Position numbers and translations under genes: made by a program. A DNA stretch of 64,000 nt, taken from NCBI RefSeq assembly GCF_000429245.1, contig NZ_AUBM01000006.1, forward strand, positions 317,051 to 381,050. Reading direction: 5' to 3'. The notes beneath the pieces were generated by a model. That model had not been told where the DNA came from. It ran no database searches and was given only the letters and a program-made list of their open reading frames with translations. Position 1 is the stretch's first letter; each line of letters opens with the position of its first letter. This stretch comes from Schaalia georgiae DSM 6843. Lineage in GTDB: Bacteria; Actinomycetota; Actinomycetes; Actinomycetales; Actinomycetaceae. Positions 53,641-61,132 of the stretch are shown here, piece by piece.

Positions 53641-54681
53641 TCAGGCGTACAGGGAGCCGGTGTTGACGACGGGCTGGGTGCGCTGGTCGGAGCAGAGCAC
53701 CACCAGCAGGTTGGAGACCATCTGGGCGCGGCGCTCCTCGTCCATGGTGACGATGTCGTCGGCCTCCAGGCGCTTGAGGGCCTGGTCCACCATGGTCACA
53801 GCGCCCTCGACGATCTGCTCGCGGGCGGCGATGACGGCCCCGGCCTGCTGGCGCTGGAGCATCGCCTGGGCGATCTCGGGGGCGTAGGCCAGCGAGGAGA
53901 TGCGCACCTCGACGACCTCCAGGCCCGCCAGCGCGACCCGCTCAGCGACTTCGGCCGCCAGCTCCGCGGAGACGAGGTCCGTGCCGCCCCGCAGGGACGT
54001 CTTACCGGGGCCGGACTCGTCGTAGGGGTGGATGGTGGCGACGTGCCGCAACGCGGACTCGGCCTGGACCCTGATGAACTCCTCGTAGGCCTCGACGGCG
54101 AAGACCGCGCGGGCGGTGTCGGCCACCTGCCACACGACGATGGCGGCGATATTGACGGGGTTGCCGTCCAAGTCGTTGACTTTGAGCTCAGTGGTCTCGA
54201 AGTTGTGGACCTTGATGGAGACCTTCGTGCCGTTCGTGAGCGGGGGGACGAACACGAGGCCCGTGCGGCGCACGGTGCCGATGTAGCGGCCGAAGAACTG
54301 GCGGACGCTGGTCTGGCCGGGGACGACGATGTCGAAGCCCGTGGCCACCACGACGACCGCGGCGATGCCGAGCGCCCCGGCGACGATCCGCGCCACCGCC
54401 CCCGCGTGGACGTGGTCGGGGTCGGCGCTCGCGTCCATGGCTGCGAGCACCAGCACGGCCACGGCTCCGGCGAGGAGCAGCAGGAGCAGGAAGGCCACCA
54501 GGAAGGCGGCGCCCGACCCGACTGAGCGGGCGGCTTCCTCCTCGATATCGACGCGGGGGGACGGCGAACCGGGGGCGTTCGGGACGCGGCCCGGCGATTC
54601 CTCCTCGGTGGCGTGCCGGGCGGATCGCGAGGGCCCTCCGGAGGACTCGGATTGGGACGGCTGCGGGTGCTGTGTGGACAT
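53641..54681 (-). CDS. SPFH/Band 7 domain membrane protein
   Basis: 346 aa. A disordered N-terminus (~55 residues) and two hydrophobic helices (about 60-85 and 95-115) are followed by a Band 7 domain (V-V-P-G-Q-T-S-V onward), an alanine/glutamate-rich helical region and S-L-Y-A at the end. SPFH proteins build membrane scaffolds or microdomains. The ATG at 54681 follows AAAGGAGG. The leader contains a very AT-rich near-palindrome centred on GATATC (about 54698-54715). It is the first gene of an operon with the RHH gene. Confidence 0.88.
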   Translation of the reverse strand: MSTQHPQPSQSESSGGPSRSARHATEEESPGRVPNAPGSPSPRVDIEEEAARSVGSGAAFLVAFLLLLLLAGAVAVLVLAAMDASADPDHVHAGAVARIVAGALGIAAVVVVATGFDIVVPGQTSVRQFFGRYIGTVRRTGLVFVPPLTNGTKVSIKVHNFETTELKVNDLDGNPVNIAAIVVWQVADTARAVFAVEAYEEFIRVQAESALRHVATIHPYDESGPGKTSLRGGTDLVSAELAAEVAERVALAGLEVVEVRISSLAYAPEIAQAMLQRQQAGAVIAAREQIVEGAVTMVDQALKRLEADDIVTMDEERRAQMVSNLLVVLCSDQRTQPVVNTGSLYA

Positions 54682-54743
54682 GACTACCTCCTTTGGTAGC
54701 AAAATGATATCTATTTTTGAGGGCGTGCGCAAGCCCTCCGCCG

Positions 54744-55535
54744 TCACATCGGACGGCGGGCCCGGACGCGGAAGCGGCGGGCCGTCAGCCGCACCGGCCC
54801 GCCACCGGACTCGCGGTGGACGCGCTCGAGCACGTCGGCGTAACCGGGCACTGTGAAGTCCTCCGGAACGTCCCAGGGGACCAGGGCCCAATAGGCGACG
54901 AGGGCGTCCACGTCGGCGAAGTCCATGGGCCCCGACCACTGCGCGGTCTCCTCCACGACCAGCCCCGCCCCGCGCAGGGCGTCCGCCATCACCGCCGGGC
55001 GCACATCCGGGTAGGCCGGCCGGGTGCCGAACCAGTCGTGGACCTCGGGAGCATCGGTGCCGTCGACCTGCTCGGAGACGAAGAGCCCGCCGGGAGCCAG
55101 GACGCGGGCCACGTCACGGGCATCGAGCGCTTCGTGGCAGTTCATGACCAGTCGCACGCCGCCGTCGGGGAAGGGCAAGGGGGCGCCGCGCTCGGGGTCG
55201 TGCTCCTCGACGCGCACCCCCCGGGGCTCCAGCCGCTCACGGGCCACCGGCACATTGCGCTCCCACCCCTCGGTGGCCACGATGTCGAGGCGGCTGCGGC
55301 GCCCGGCGTCGAGGGAGCCCAGGAGGAGGGCCAGGCGCTCGCCCCCGCCCGTGCCCATGTCGAGCACGGTGCCGCCGCCCGCGTCGGCCAGCGCCACCAG
55401 CGCGCCACGGCACTCCGCCTCGAAGTCCCAGTCCGGTTCCCCGCACACCATCGCGCCCTCCAGGACGGAGAAATCCCAGCCGCGCATACGGGTCGAGCGA
55501 TGGGTCGAGTCCCATCGGCCAAGCAGTCCTTCCAT
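54744..55535 (-). CDS. SAM-dependent methyltransferase (class I)
   Basis: 263 aa, cytosolic. SAM motif I V-L-D-M-G-T-G-G-G-E, an acidic V-A-T-E-G-W after strand 2, and a P-F-P-D-G-G-V-R-L-V-M-N-C-H-E segment like those of MerR-type/rRNA methyltransferase relatives are visible. The ATG at 55535 is leaderless (TAGGGT at 55543-55548, seven bases). It lies between the SPFH pair and the Tad genes. Substrate unknown. Confidence 0.85.
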   Translation of the reverse strand: MEGLLGRWDSTHRSTRMRGWDFSVLEGAMVCGEPDWDFEAECRGALVALADAGGGTVLDMGTGGGERLALLLGSLDAGRRSRLDIVATEGWERNVPVARERLEPRGVRVEEHDPERGAPLPFPDGGVRLVMNCHEALDARDVARVLAPGGLFVSEQVDGTDAPEVHDWFGTRPAYPDVRPAVMADALRGAGLVVEETAQWSGPMDFADVDALVAYWALVPWDVPEDFTVPGYADVLERVHRESGGGPVRLTARRFRVRARRPM

Positions 55536-55580
55536 GGGACCGACCCTAATCGGCCGGCACCGGGCAGGACCAGGGGGCGT

Positions 55581-56843
55581 TCACACACTCCCGAGGATCC
55601 CCGCGAACATGTGGATCACGATCGGCACCAGCCCGAGCAGCACGAACGCCGGCAGCAGCAGGGCCCCCAGGGGCGCCACCAGGGAGATCCCCAGCTCCTC
55701 CGCGGCCTTCTTCGCGTCCGCGATCCGGTGGCGCCTGGTCTGGGCGGCCGCGCGCCGCAACTGGGCCTCGGGCGAAACGCCCTGGAGCCACGCCGCCTCC
55801 AGCCCCTCCCGCAGCAACTCCGTGCCGGGCGGCGTCGGATCCCATGCGGCCGCCCACCCCACGCCAAGACGCAGTTCGCGGCTGATCCGCACCAGGCCGT
55901 CACTGCCCACAGCGCCCCCCAGCGCAGCCAGGACCTGCGGTATCGACGCCCCGCAGCGCAAGCCCGCCAGGACCAGGTCGCACGCCATTGCCTCATCGAC
56001 GGCCCCGTCGCGGGAGCGCAGGCGGGCGAGCAGCCGCGCCGAGACCGCGTGCCCCGCCACGAGGAACAGCAGGCCGACCACCCCGCACACGCTCCCCGCT
56101 CCCCCACCGGTGAGCGTCCCCCACGGATCGGCGCCCAGGGCCCACGCGACGACGATCCCCACCGCTGGCAGCGCGGTGAGGGTGCGGGCCGAGGCGCGCG
56201 GCCCGGCCGAGGCGATCCGCCTGGCCTCCTCAATGTCCTCCGCGTCGTCCACCCCGTCCGCGATGACCGTGAGGACGCGGGCGAGCGGTGCGCCGAGACG
56301 GTGCGTGAAACGGCACGCAGCGCACACGGACGAGGCCGCAGTCCCCATGCGGCGCGCCACCGCCCCCCGCAGCAGCGCCTCCAAAGCGGGCCGCGCTCCC
56401 CCGGCGCGGTACCAGGGGCGAGGAGCGGCCAGGCGCGCGAGCGGCAGGGGGACCCCTTCGTCGTCCATCCCGTCCCACTGGCCCGGGCCTGCGCGCCGCC
56501 ACGACTCCGACCAGGCCCCTTCGGCGGGCGCACCCGCCTCCAAGCGGGCCGCGACCTCGCTGACCAGCAGGGACAAGTCGGCCGGCTCCCAGCGCCGCGG
56601 GCGCTCCGGACGGGCCCGCGGCGCCGCTCCCCCCTCGAGCCACGAGCGCGAGATCCTGCGCCACCGCGCCCGCCGGGCTGCCCCCAGCCCCACGAGCAGC
56701 GCGACCGCCACGAGGAGCGCCGCGCACAGGCGCCCAGCGGGAACGGCGGGCACGGCCAACACGGTCGGCGCCCCGGGCACGGGGAGTGCCCCGGCTCCCT
56801 GTCCCGCGCGCAGGAGGCCCGCGACGAGGTCGTGCGCGCTCAT
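55581..56843 (-). CDS. TadB/TadC-like type II secretion F-domain protein
   Basis: Inner-membrane platform protein of the Tad apparatus, 420 aa. An N-terminal helix precedes a cytoplasmic segment, then two further hydrophobic pairs and a C-terminal F-domain with G-I-S-L-V-A-P-L-G-A-L-L-L-P-A-F. Two T2SSF-like halves suggest a fused TadB-TadC; normal loci often have two separate genes. Its ATG overlaps the TadA stop (ATGA). Confidence 0.83.
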   Translation of the reverse strand: MSAHDLVAGLLRAGQGAGALPVPGAPTVLAVPAVPAGRLCAALLVAVALLVGLGAARRARWRRISRSWLEGGAAPRARPERPRRWEPADLSLLVSEVAARLEAGAPAEGAWSESWRRAGPGQWDGMDDEGVPLPLARLAAPRPWYRAGGARPALEALLRGAVARRMGTAASSVCAACRFTHRLGAPLARVLTVIADGVDDAEDIEEARRIASAGPRASARTLTALPAVGIVVAWALGADPWGTLTGGGAGSVCGVVGLLFLVAGHAVSARLLARLRSRDGAVDEAMACDLVLAGLRCGASIPQVLAALGGAVGSDGLVRISRELRLGVGWAAAWDPTPPGTELLREGLEAAWLQGVSPEAQLRRAAAQTRRHRIADAKKAAEELGISLVAPLGALLLPAFVLLGLVPIVIHMFAGILGSV

Positions 56844-58132
56844 GACGGCACCCGGCACCGCTGGGCCAGGAGCGGCCACGCGGGCCCTTCCTCGACGCCG
56901 CCCCCCTGGTCCACCGCGAGGGCGAGGTCGGCGTGGAGCCCAGAGCCGTTCCGCACGGGGACCCCCACCTCGGACACCCAGCGCCCCGGGGAGCCCGGGG
57001 CCGCGCCCGAGTGCCTGCGCAAGTGGACGAAGGCGTCGAAGGCGGCAACGGTCTGCGCGGCGACGGCGCTCTCGCCCATCCCGGCCAGCGACCCCAGTGC
57101 GAGGAGCCGCGCGGGCACGTCCCGCACGCCGTTGGCGTGGACAGTGGCCCAGCCGCCGTCGTGGCCCGTGTTGAGGGCGGTGAGGACATCGCGGACCTCC
57201 CCGCCCCTGCACTCGCCCAGGACGAGGCGGTCGGGGCGCATGCGCATCGCGGCGCGCACCAGCTCGGCCAGGGTCACCCCGCCCGCCCCCTCCACATTGG
57301 GGCGCCGCTCGGCCAGGTTCACGCAGTGGGGATGATCGGGGCGCAGTTCCGTTGTCTCCTCGATGCACACGATGCGCTCGTCGGGGGGAACCAGCGCCAG
57401 GACGGCTGCGAGCAGCGTCGTCTTCCCGCTGCCCGTCTGCCCCGAGATGAGCACATTGGCGCGCGCCCGCACCAGCGCCCGCAACAGGGAGGCGACCCGG
57501 GGCGCCAGCGTCCCGCAGCGCGCGAGCGCGTCGACGGAGAGGTTGCGCCCCCGCGCCGCCCTGAGGGAGATGAGCGTGCCCGAGGCGGACACGGGCGCGA
57601 GCACGGCGTGCAGCCGCACTCCGCCTTCCAGAGTGCCGTCCACGATCGGGCTCGCGTCGTCGAGGCGCTTCCCGCACGCCGCGGCCATCCTGATCGCGAG
57701 GCGGCGCACGTCGTCGCCGCCCCCGACATCGGCTCCGGCGCGCACGAGTCCCTTTCCCCGGTCCACCCACACCTGGGTGCCGTTGACCAGGACATCGGTG
57801 ACGCGCGGATCGGCGACGAGGGGCGCCAGGGCGGGCCCCAGGCCGCCACTGGTGGCTCGCAGGCCCGCCAGGCACCGGGCGATCTCGTCGGACCCGGCCC
57901 CGGGGCGCACCCCCCGGCTCACGGATTCCGGCAGGTCCTCGCCCGCGGCGAGCGCCCTGAGGGCGGACTCGGGCCCCGGCCCCTCGGGGCTCCGCTCGTC
58001 CCCGGCGCGCCGCACATCCTCGGCGGTCCGTGTTCCCCCGCTGCTCCTCACCCCCGCGGCGTTCCGCGCTCCCCCGGCGCCTCCCACCCCGTCGGCGCGA
58101 CGCCGCGCCCTCCTCTCACCGAGCGGCCACAT
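56840..58132 (-). CDS. TadA/CpaF-type secretion ATPase
   Basis: 430 aa. A short Arg/Gly-rich N-terminus is followed by the CpaF N-domain (D-P-R-V-T-D-V-L-V-N-G). Walker A is G-Q-T-G-S-G-K-T-T, the Asp-box is I-E-E-T-T-E-L, and Walker B is L-G-E-C-R-G-G-E. A His box T-V-H-A-N-G is present. It powers Tad pilus assembly or secretion. The ATG (58130-58132) overlaps the upstream gene's end by 17 bases and has GGAGAGG before it. The coordinate of this start is good to within a base or two. Confidence 0.88.
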   Translation of the reverse strand: MWPLGERRARRRADGVGGAGGARNAAGVRSSGGTRTAEDVRRAGDERSPEGPGPESALRALAAGEDLPESVSRGVRPGAGSDEIARCLAGLRATSGGLGPALAPLVADPRVTDVLVNGTQVWVDRGKGLVRAGADVGGGDDVRRLAIRMAAACGKRLDDASPIVDGTLEGGVRLHAVLAPVSASGTLISLRAARGRNLSVDALARCGTLAPRVASLLRALVRARANVLISGQTGSGKTTLLAAVLALVPPDERIVCIEETTELRPDHPHCVNLAERRPNVEGAGGVTLAELVRAAMRMRPDRLVLGECRGGEVRDVLTALNTGHDGGWATVHANGVRDVPARLLALGSLAGMGESAVAAQTVAAFDAFVHLRRHSGAAPGSPGRWVSEVGVPVRNGSGLHADLALAVDQGGGVEEGPAWPLLAQRCRVPS

Positions 58133-58997
58133 CGAGGGTCCTCTCCACAAGGCGCCACACGCGCCCGGCCCTGGCGTAGCGGGCGCAGGGGCCGGGGGCC
58201 TCCTCGCGCAGCCCGGGGTCCGGGCGCGCCCGCCTGTGGAGGGTGAGCGCCGGGATGGGCACGGGTGTTCGGCGCAGGTCGAGCGCGAGGGCGAGTGCGG
58301 AGGCGGCGTCCCCCCAGCCGACGAGGACGAGCGCGTCCCCGACTCCCTGCGCCGCCCGGAGCGCCCTGGCGTCCCAGCGCCCGCAGTCAACGACGGCCCG
58401 CGCCGCTCCCGCCCCCTCGAGGGCGGAGAGCACCGGGCCGAGCCTGGGGTCGGCTGCGTCCGCGCACCCCCGCCGGTCCCCGGCGAGCACCGGGGACGAG
58501 CGGATGGACGGCAACTGCGAGGCGAGGGCCGGCAGGAAGGTGGTCTCCGCAGCGTCCAGGTCCGCCCACCGGACGCCGGGCGCGCGCCCGTCGGAGGGGC
58601 GCAGGACCCCGGGCGCATGCCCGGAGGCGTCGATGAGGGGGCACGAGGCGGAGAAGGCCAGAGCGCGGCACAGGGCCGTGGTGCCCACACCGCCGTGCCA
58701 CCCCGCGACGAGGAGGCGCAGCCCCCTGGATGCGCGCCGCAGGGCGAGGGAGACGAGGACCCGCATGAGGACCGCCTCGTCCTTGGGAAGGCGCAGTTGC
58801 CCGCGGGGGCCCACGCTGACGCGGGGAACGGGGGAGCCCGGCGCCCGGGGGGCGCCCTCCCCTGCGATGACGAGGTCGGGCGCCGCCCCCTCGGGGACGA
58901 CCCCCACTCCCGCCAGGGAGGCGACGGCTGCGGCGCTCTCCCTCTCCCGTTCAGTGAGGCCGACCATGGCGACTGTGGGTTTCTGCGGCGTGTCCAT
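58116..58997 (-). CDS. CpaE/TadZ (Ssd-like) protein
   Basis: 293 aa. A response-regulator-like N-terminal half precedes a MinD/CpaE-type ATPase-like domain. The P-loop reads G-W-H-G-G-V-G-T-T-A-L and so lacks the Lys at the usual place, as in many CpaE/Ssd proteins. It localises the Tad complex in relatives; the Rv3660c family is also called septum-site determining. The ATG at 58997 has no strong ribosome site. It is the first gene of the upper Tad cluster. Confidence 0.83.
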   Translation of the reverse strand: MDTPQKPTVAMVGLTERERESAAAVASLAGVGVVPEGAAPDLVIAGEGAPRAPGSPVPRVSVGPRGQLRLPKDEAVLMRVLVSLALRRASRGLRLLVAGWHGGVGTTALCRALAFSASCPLIDASGHAPGVLRPSDGRAPGVRWADLDAAETTFLPALASQLPSIRSSPVLAGDRRGCADAADPRLGPVLSALEGAGAARAVVDCGRWDARALRAAQGVGDALVLVGWGDAASALALALDLRRTPVPIPALTLHRRARPDPGLREEAPGPCARYARAGRVWRLVERTLDVAAR

Positions 58998-59153
58998 GCC
59001 CCAAGCACACTCCCGGCGGACCTGATCCCGCCACTGGCGGGCCCCGCCCTGTGGACACGGCCCCGGGTGCCCGGCGGCCTGTGGATACCGGCACCAGCCG
59101 GATCACGGCGGCGGTTCCCTCAGCTGGCTCTGCGCGGCCTTGCGCTTCCCCAT

Positions 59154-59257
59154 GTCGCACACAAGGGACGGAATTAGGAAACACGGCACCGCACACAAGG
59201 GCTTGATCCCGCCCTTGTGTGCGACTCGTGTTGCGTAAATCGGGGTCCTTGTGTGCG
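59154..59257. repeat. Nested palindromic repeat cluster V
   Basis: CGCACACAAGGG occurs directly at 59156-59167 and 59190-59201 (period 34). It recurs inverted at 59212-59223 and 59246-59257 (period 34; one difference). The linkers are partly complementary too (AATTAGGAAACACG against CGTGTTGCGTAAAT), so the whole can fold into a long hairpin. Confidence 0.95.
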
Positions 59258-59298
59258 TACCCGGGCGCTGGGCGCGGCAAGAGCGCCAGCACCCCGGC

Positions 59299-60135
59299 CT
59301 AGTCCCCCAGGGTCCGCGCCTGCACGTGGACGGCGATGTCGCGCCCGATCCGCGCCCCGTACTCCACGCACTGGGCGACGTGGACCAGCCACTCGCCGGC
59401 CCCCGCCTCGTCGCCGGACGCCCAGCCCGCGAGCGCGCGGGCGGCACCGACTGGGTCCAGCGCGTCGGCAGCCGAGACCACGGCGGCCCCCGTCGGATCC
59501 ACCCCGCTCGAGACGAGTATCCAACGGGCCAGACCGGCACCGACCGCAACGGAAGCGGGTGAGAAGACCTCGCACTGCCTGAAGTGTGCGATGACCGCCC
59601 CGGCGCGGGCGATGGCAGGGGCGTCGATACGGGTGCGCGCCATGGCGGCGGCCAGCACGGCCGGGGAGGCGGGGATCGCGACCCGCCCGGCCGGCAGTCG
59701 GCCCGATGCCACGAGCGCCGAGCAGGCGTCGCGGTGCAGGGAGGCCACGAGCGCCGGCAAGGGCATGGGCGCGCGCCCCGCCCCCGCGCGGCGCTGGTTG
59801 AGGGGCTCGAAGCGGAACGCCATGTTCCACTGGGAGCGCCATATCCCCACAGCGAGCGCGGTCGCGGGATCGAAGTCGGCGCCCCCGGTGTCCCGCATGG
59901 AGTGGGTCCGCAGGTCGTCGACTGTGACGCGCGCGCCCTCGAGGACGGCCAGGGCGGCGGCCTCCCTGACGGCGGCCTCGGCGCGCGCCTCCTGCCAGCC
60001 CCTGCGCAGGCCCTCGGCGAAGCGCAGGTCCCCGAGGGCCTGGTGGGCGCGGTCGAAGGCCGCGCGGACCCCGGGGCGCGAGGCTGCGGCGCGGACCGTG
60101 GCGGGGGCCGGGCCGGCCGGGGTTTCCATAGTCAC
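59299..60135 (-). CDS. Unknown helical protein
   Basis: 278 aa, Ala/Arg-rich, predicted mostly helical, without signal peptide or membrane segment. I do not recognise the family. Conserved-looking stretches are F-D-R-A-H-Q-A-L, M-R-D-T-G-G-A-D and H-F-R-Q-C-E-V-F. The GTG at 60135 is leaderless, with TAGTGT six bases upstream on the minus strand, and shares overlapping -10 boxes with the divergent gene at 60153. It lies upstream of the Tad genes on the same strand, separated by repeat cluster V. Confidence 0.7.
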   Translation of the reverse strand: MTMETPAGPAPATVRAAASRPGVRAAFDRAHQALGDLRFAEGLRRGWQEARAEAAVREAAALAVLEGARVTVDDLRTHSMRDTGGADFDPATALAVGIWRSQWNMAFRFEPLNQRRAGAGRAPMPLPALVASLHRDACSALVASGRLPAGRVAIPASPAVLAAAMARTRIDAPAIARAGAVIAHFRQCEVFSPASVAVGAGLARWILVSSGVDPTGAAVVSAADALDPVGAARALAGWASGDEAGAGEWLVHVAQCVEYGARIGRDIAVHVQARTLGD

Positions 60136-60152
60136 GCCCCTACACTAGGGGC
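60136..60152. promoter_or_regulatory. Overlapping divergent -10 boxes for two leaderless genes
   Basis: Only 17 bases separate the two start codons. On the plus strand TACACT (60141-60146) is six bases before ATG 60153. On the minus strand TAGTGT (complement of 60142-60147) is six bases before GTG 60135. The arrangement is symmetrical, within CCCCTACACTAGGGG. Two polymerases cannot use it at once. Confidence 0.75.
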
Positions 60153-61079
60153 ATGCCGACTTTGAAGCACTACCTCGACTCCGCGCGCCTGCGCAGCGGG
60201 GTCTTCGCGTTCGTCTTCGCCCCCATCGCCCTGGTGTTCATGGGGTCGTCGATGGCGGATGTGCAGTCGCTGACGGCCGCGGGACAGCCCTTGGCGTCGG
60301 TGGAGGGCCTCATCGGGCTGGCACTGGCCTCGACGCTGTTCGCCCTGATCGCGATGAACTGCGACGACTCGTCCGCCGGGATGTTCGTGGCCTTCGGGTG
60401 GTCGCTGGTGATCGGCACGGCGCAGATGGCGGGCTACCTGCAGGTGCCGATGCTCATGAAGTCCCCGATCCGCCCCCACGACATGCTGGCAGCGATGTCG
60501 TGGAGCATGTACCCGGTGGCGATGGCGGCGATCCTGGCCGCCAGCGCCGTGACCGTGAAGTCCGTGCGGGTGCGGGCGGGGGAGACGACACGGATGCCGC
60601 TCGCCCGCACCCACCGGAGCGCTTTCGGGGCCTCCGTCGCCCTGCCCGCCGCCGCCGTCGTATTCGCCGTGTACGTGTACATCGCGCCGAACAACTCCGT
60701 GGGCGTGGCGCACGAGGGCCTGATCGGCCTCGTTTCCTCCTACGAGTACCATCCGGCCATGGCGCTGGCGGGGGCTGGGGCGCTGGCCGCGATGGCGCTG
60801 AGCGCCCGGTGGTCGATCACAGGAACGCAGCTGGGCGCTTGGGCCGTGCTGGTGCTGCCCTCGTACCTGGTGGTCCCCGTGTGGGCGTCTTTGACGGGGA
60901 ATGTGGTGGTTCCCGGCAAGTCGCCGATCACCCAGCTGCTTGTGGCGTCCCCCGTGCTGACGGCGCTCGGCCTGACGGTGGCGACGACGTCGTTGGGGAC
61001 CTTGTGGTCGCGGACGAAAGCGCTGCGGGCGTTGTCCGCCGCGACGGAGGGGGACGATCAAGGGCCTGCCGGGTCCTGA
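60153..61079 (+). CDS. Unknown polytopic membrane protein
   Basis: 308 aa, about seven to eight transmembrane helices. No named family is recognised. Positions of note are M-N-C-D-D in the second loop and I-R-P-H-D-M-L in the middle. It starts leaderless at 60153. A large Pro/Ala-rich membrane protein gene follows 53 bases downstream on the same strand. Confidence 0.75.
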   Translation: MPTLKHYLDSARLRSGVFAFVFAPIALVFMGSSMADVQSLTAAGQPLASVEGLIGLALASTLFALIAMNCDDSSAGMFVAFGWSLVIGTAQMAGYLQVPMLMKSPIRPHDMLAAMSWSMYPVAMAAILAASAVTVKSVRVRAGETTRMPLARTHRSAFGASVALPAAAVVFAVYVYIAPNNSVGVAHEGLIGLVSSYEYHPAMALAGAGALAAMALSARWSITGTQLGAWAVLVLPSYLVVPVWASLTGNVVVPGKSPITQLLVASPVLTALGLTVATTSLGTLWSRTKALRALSAATEGDDQGPAGS

Positions 61080-61132
61080 AGTAACCTTGTGGGAGCGCGT
61101 CCGTTATCGTGTGCGTGAAGAGGAGGAGTCCC

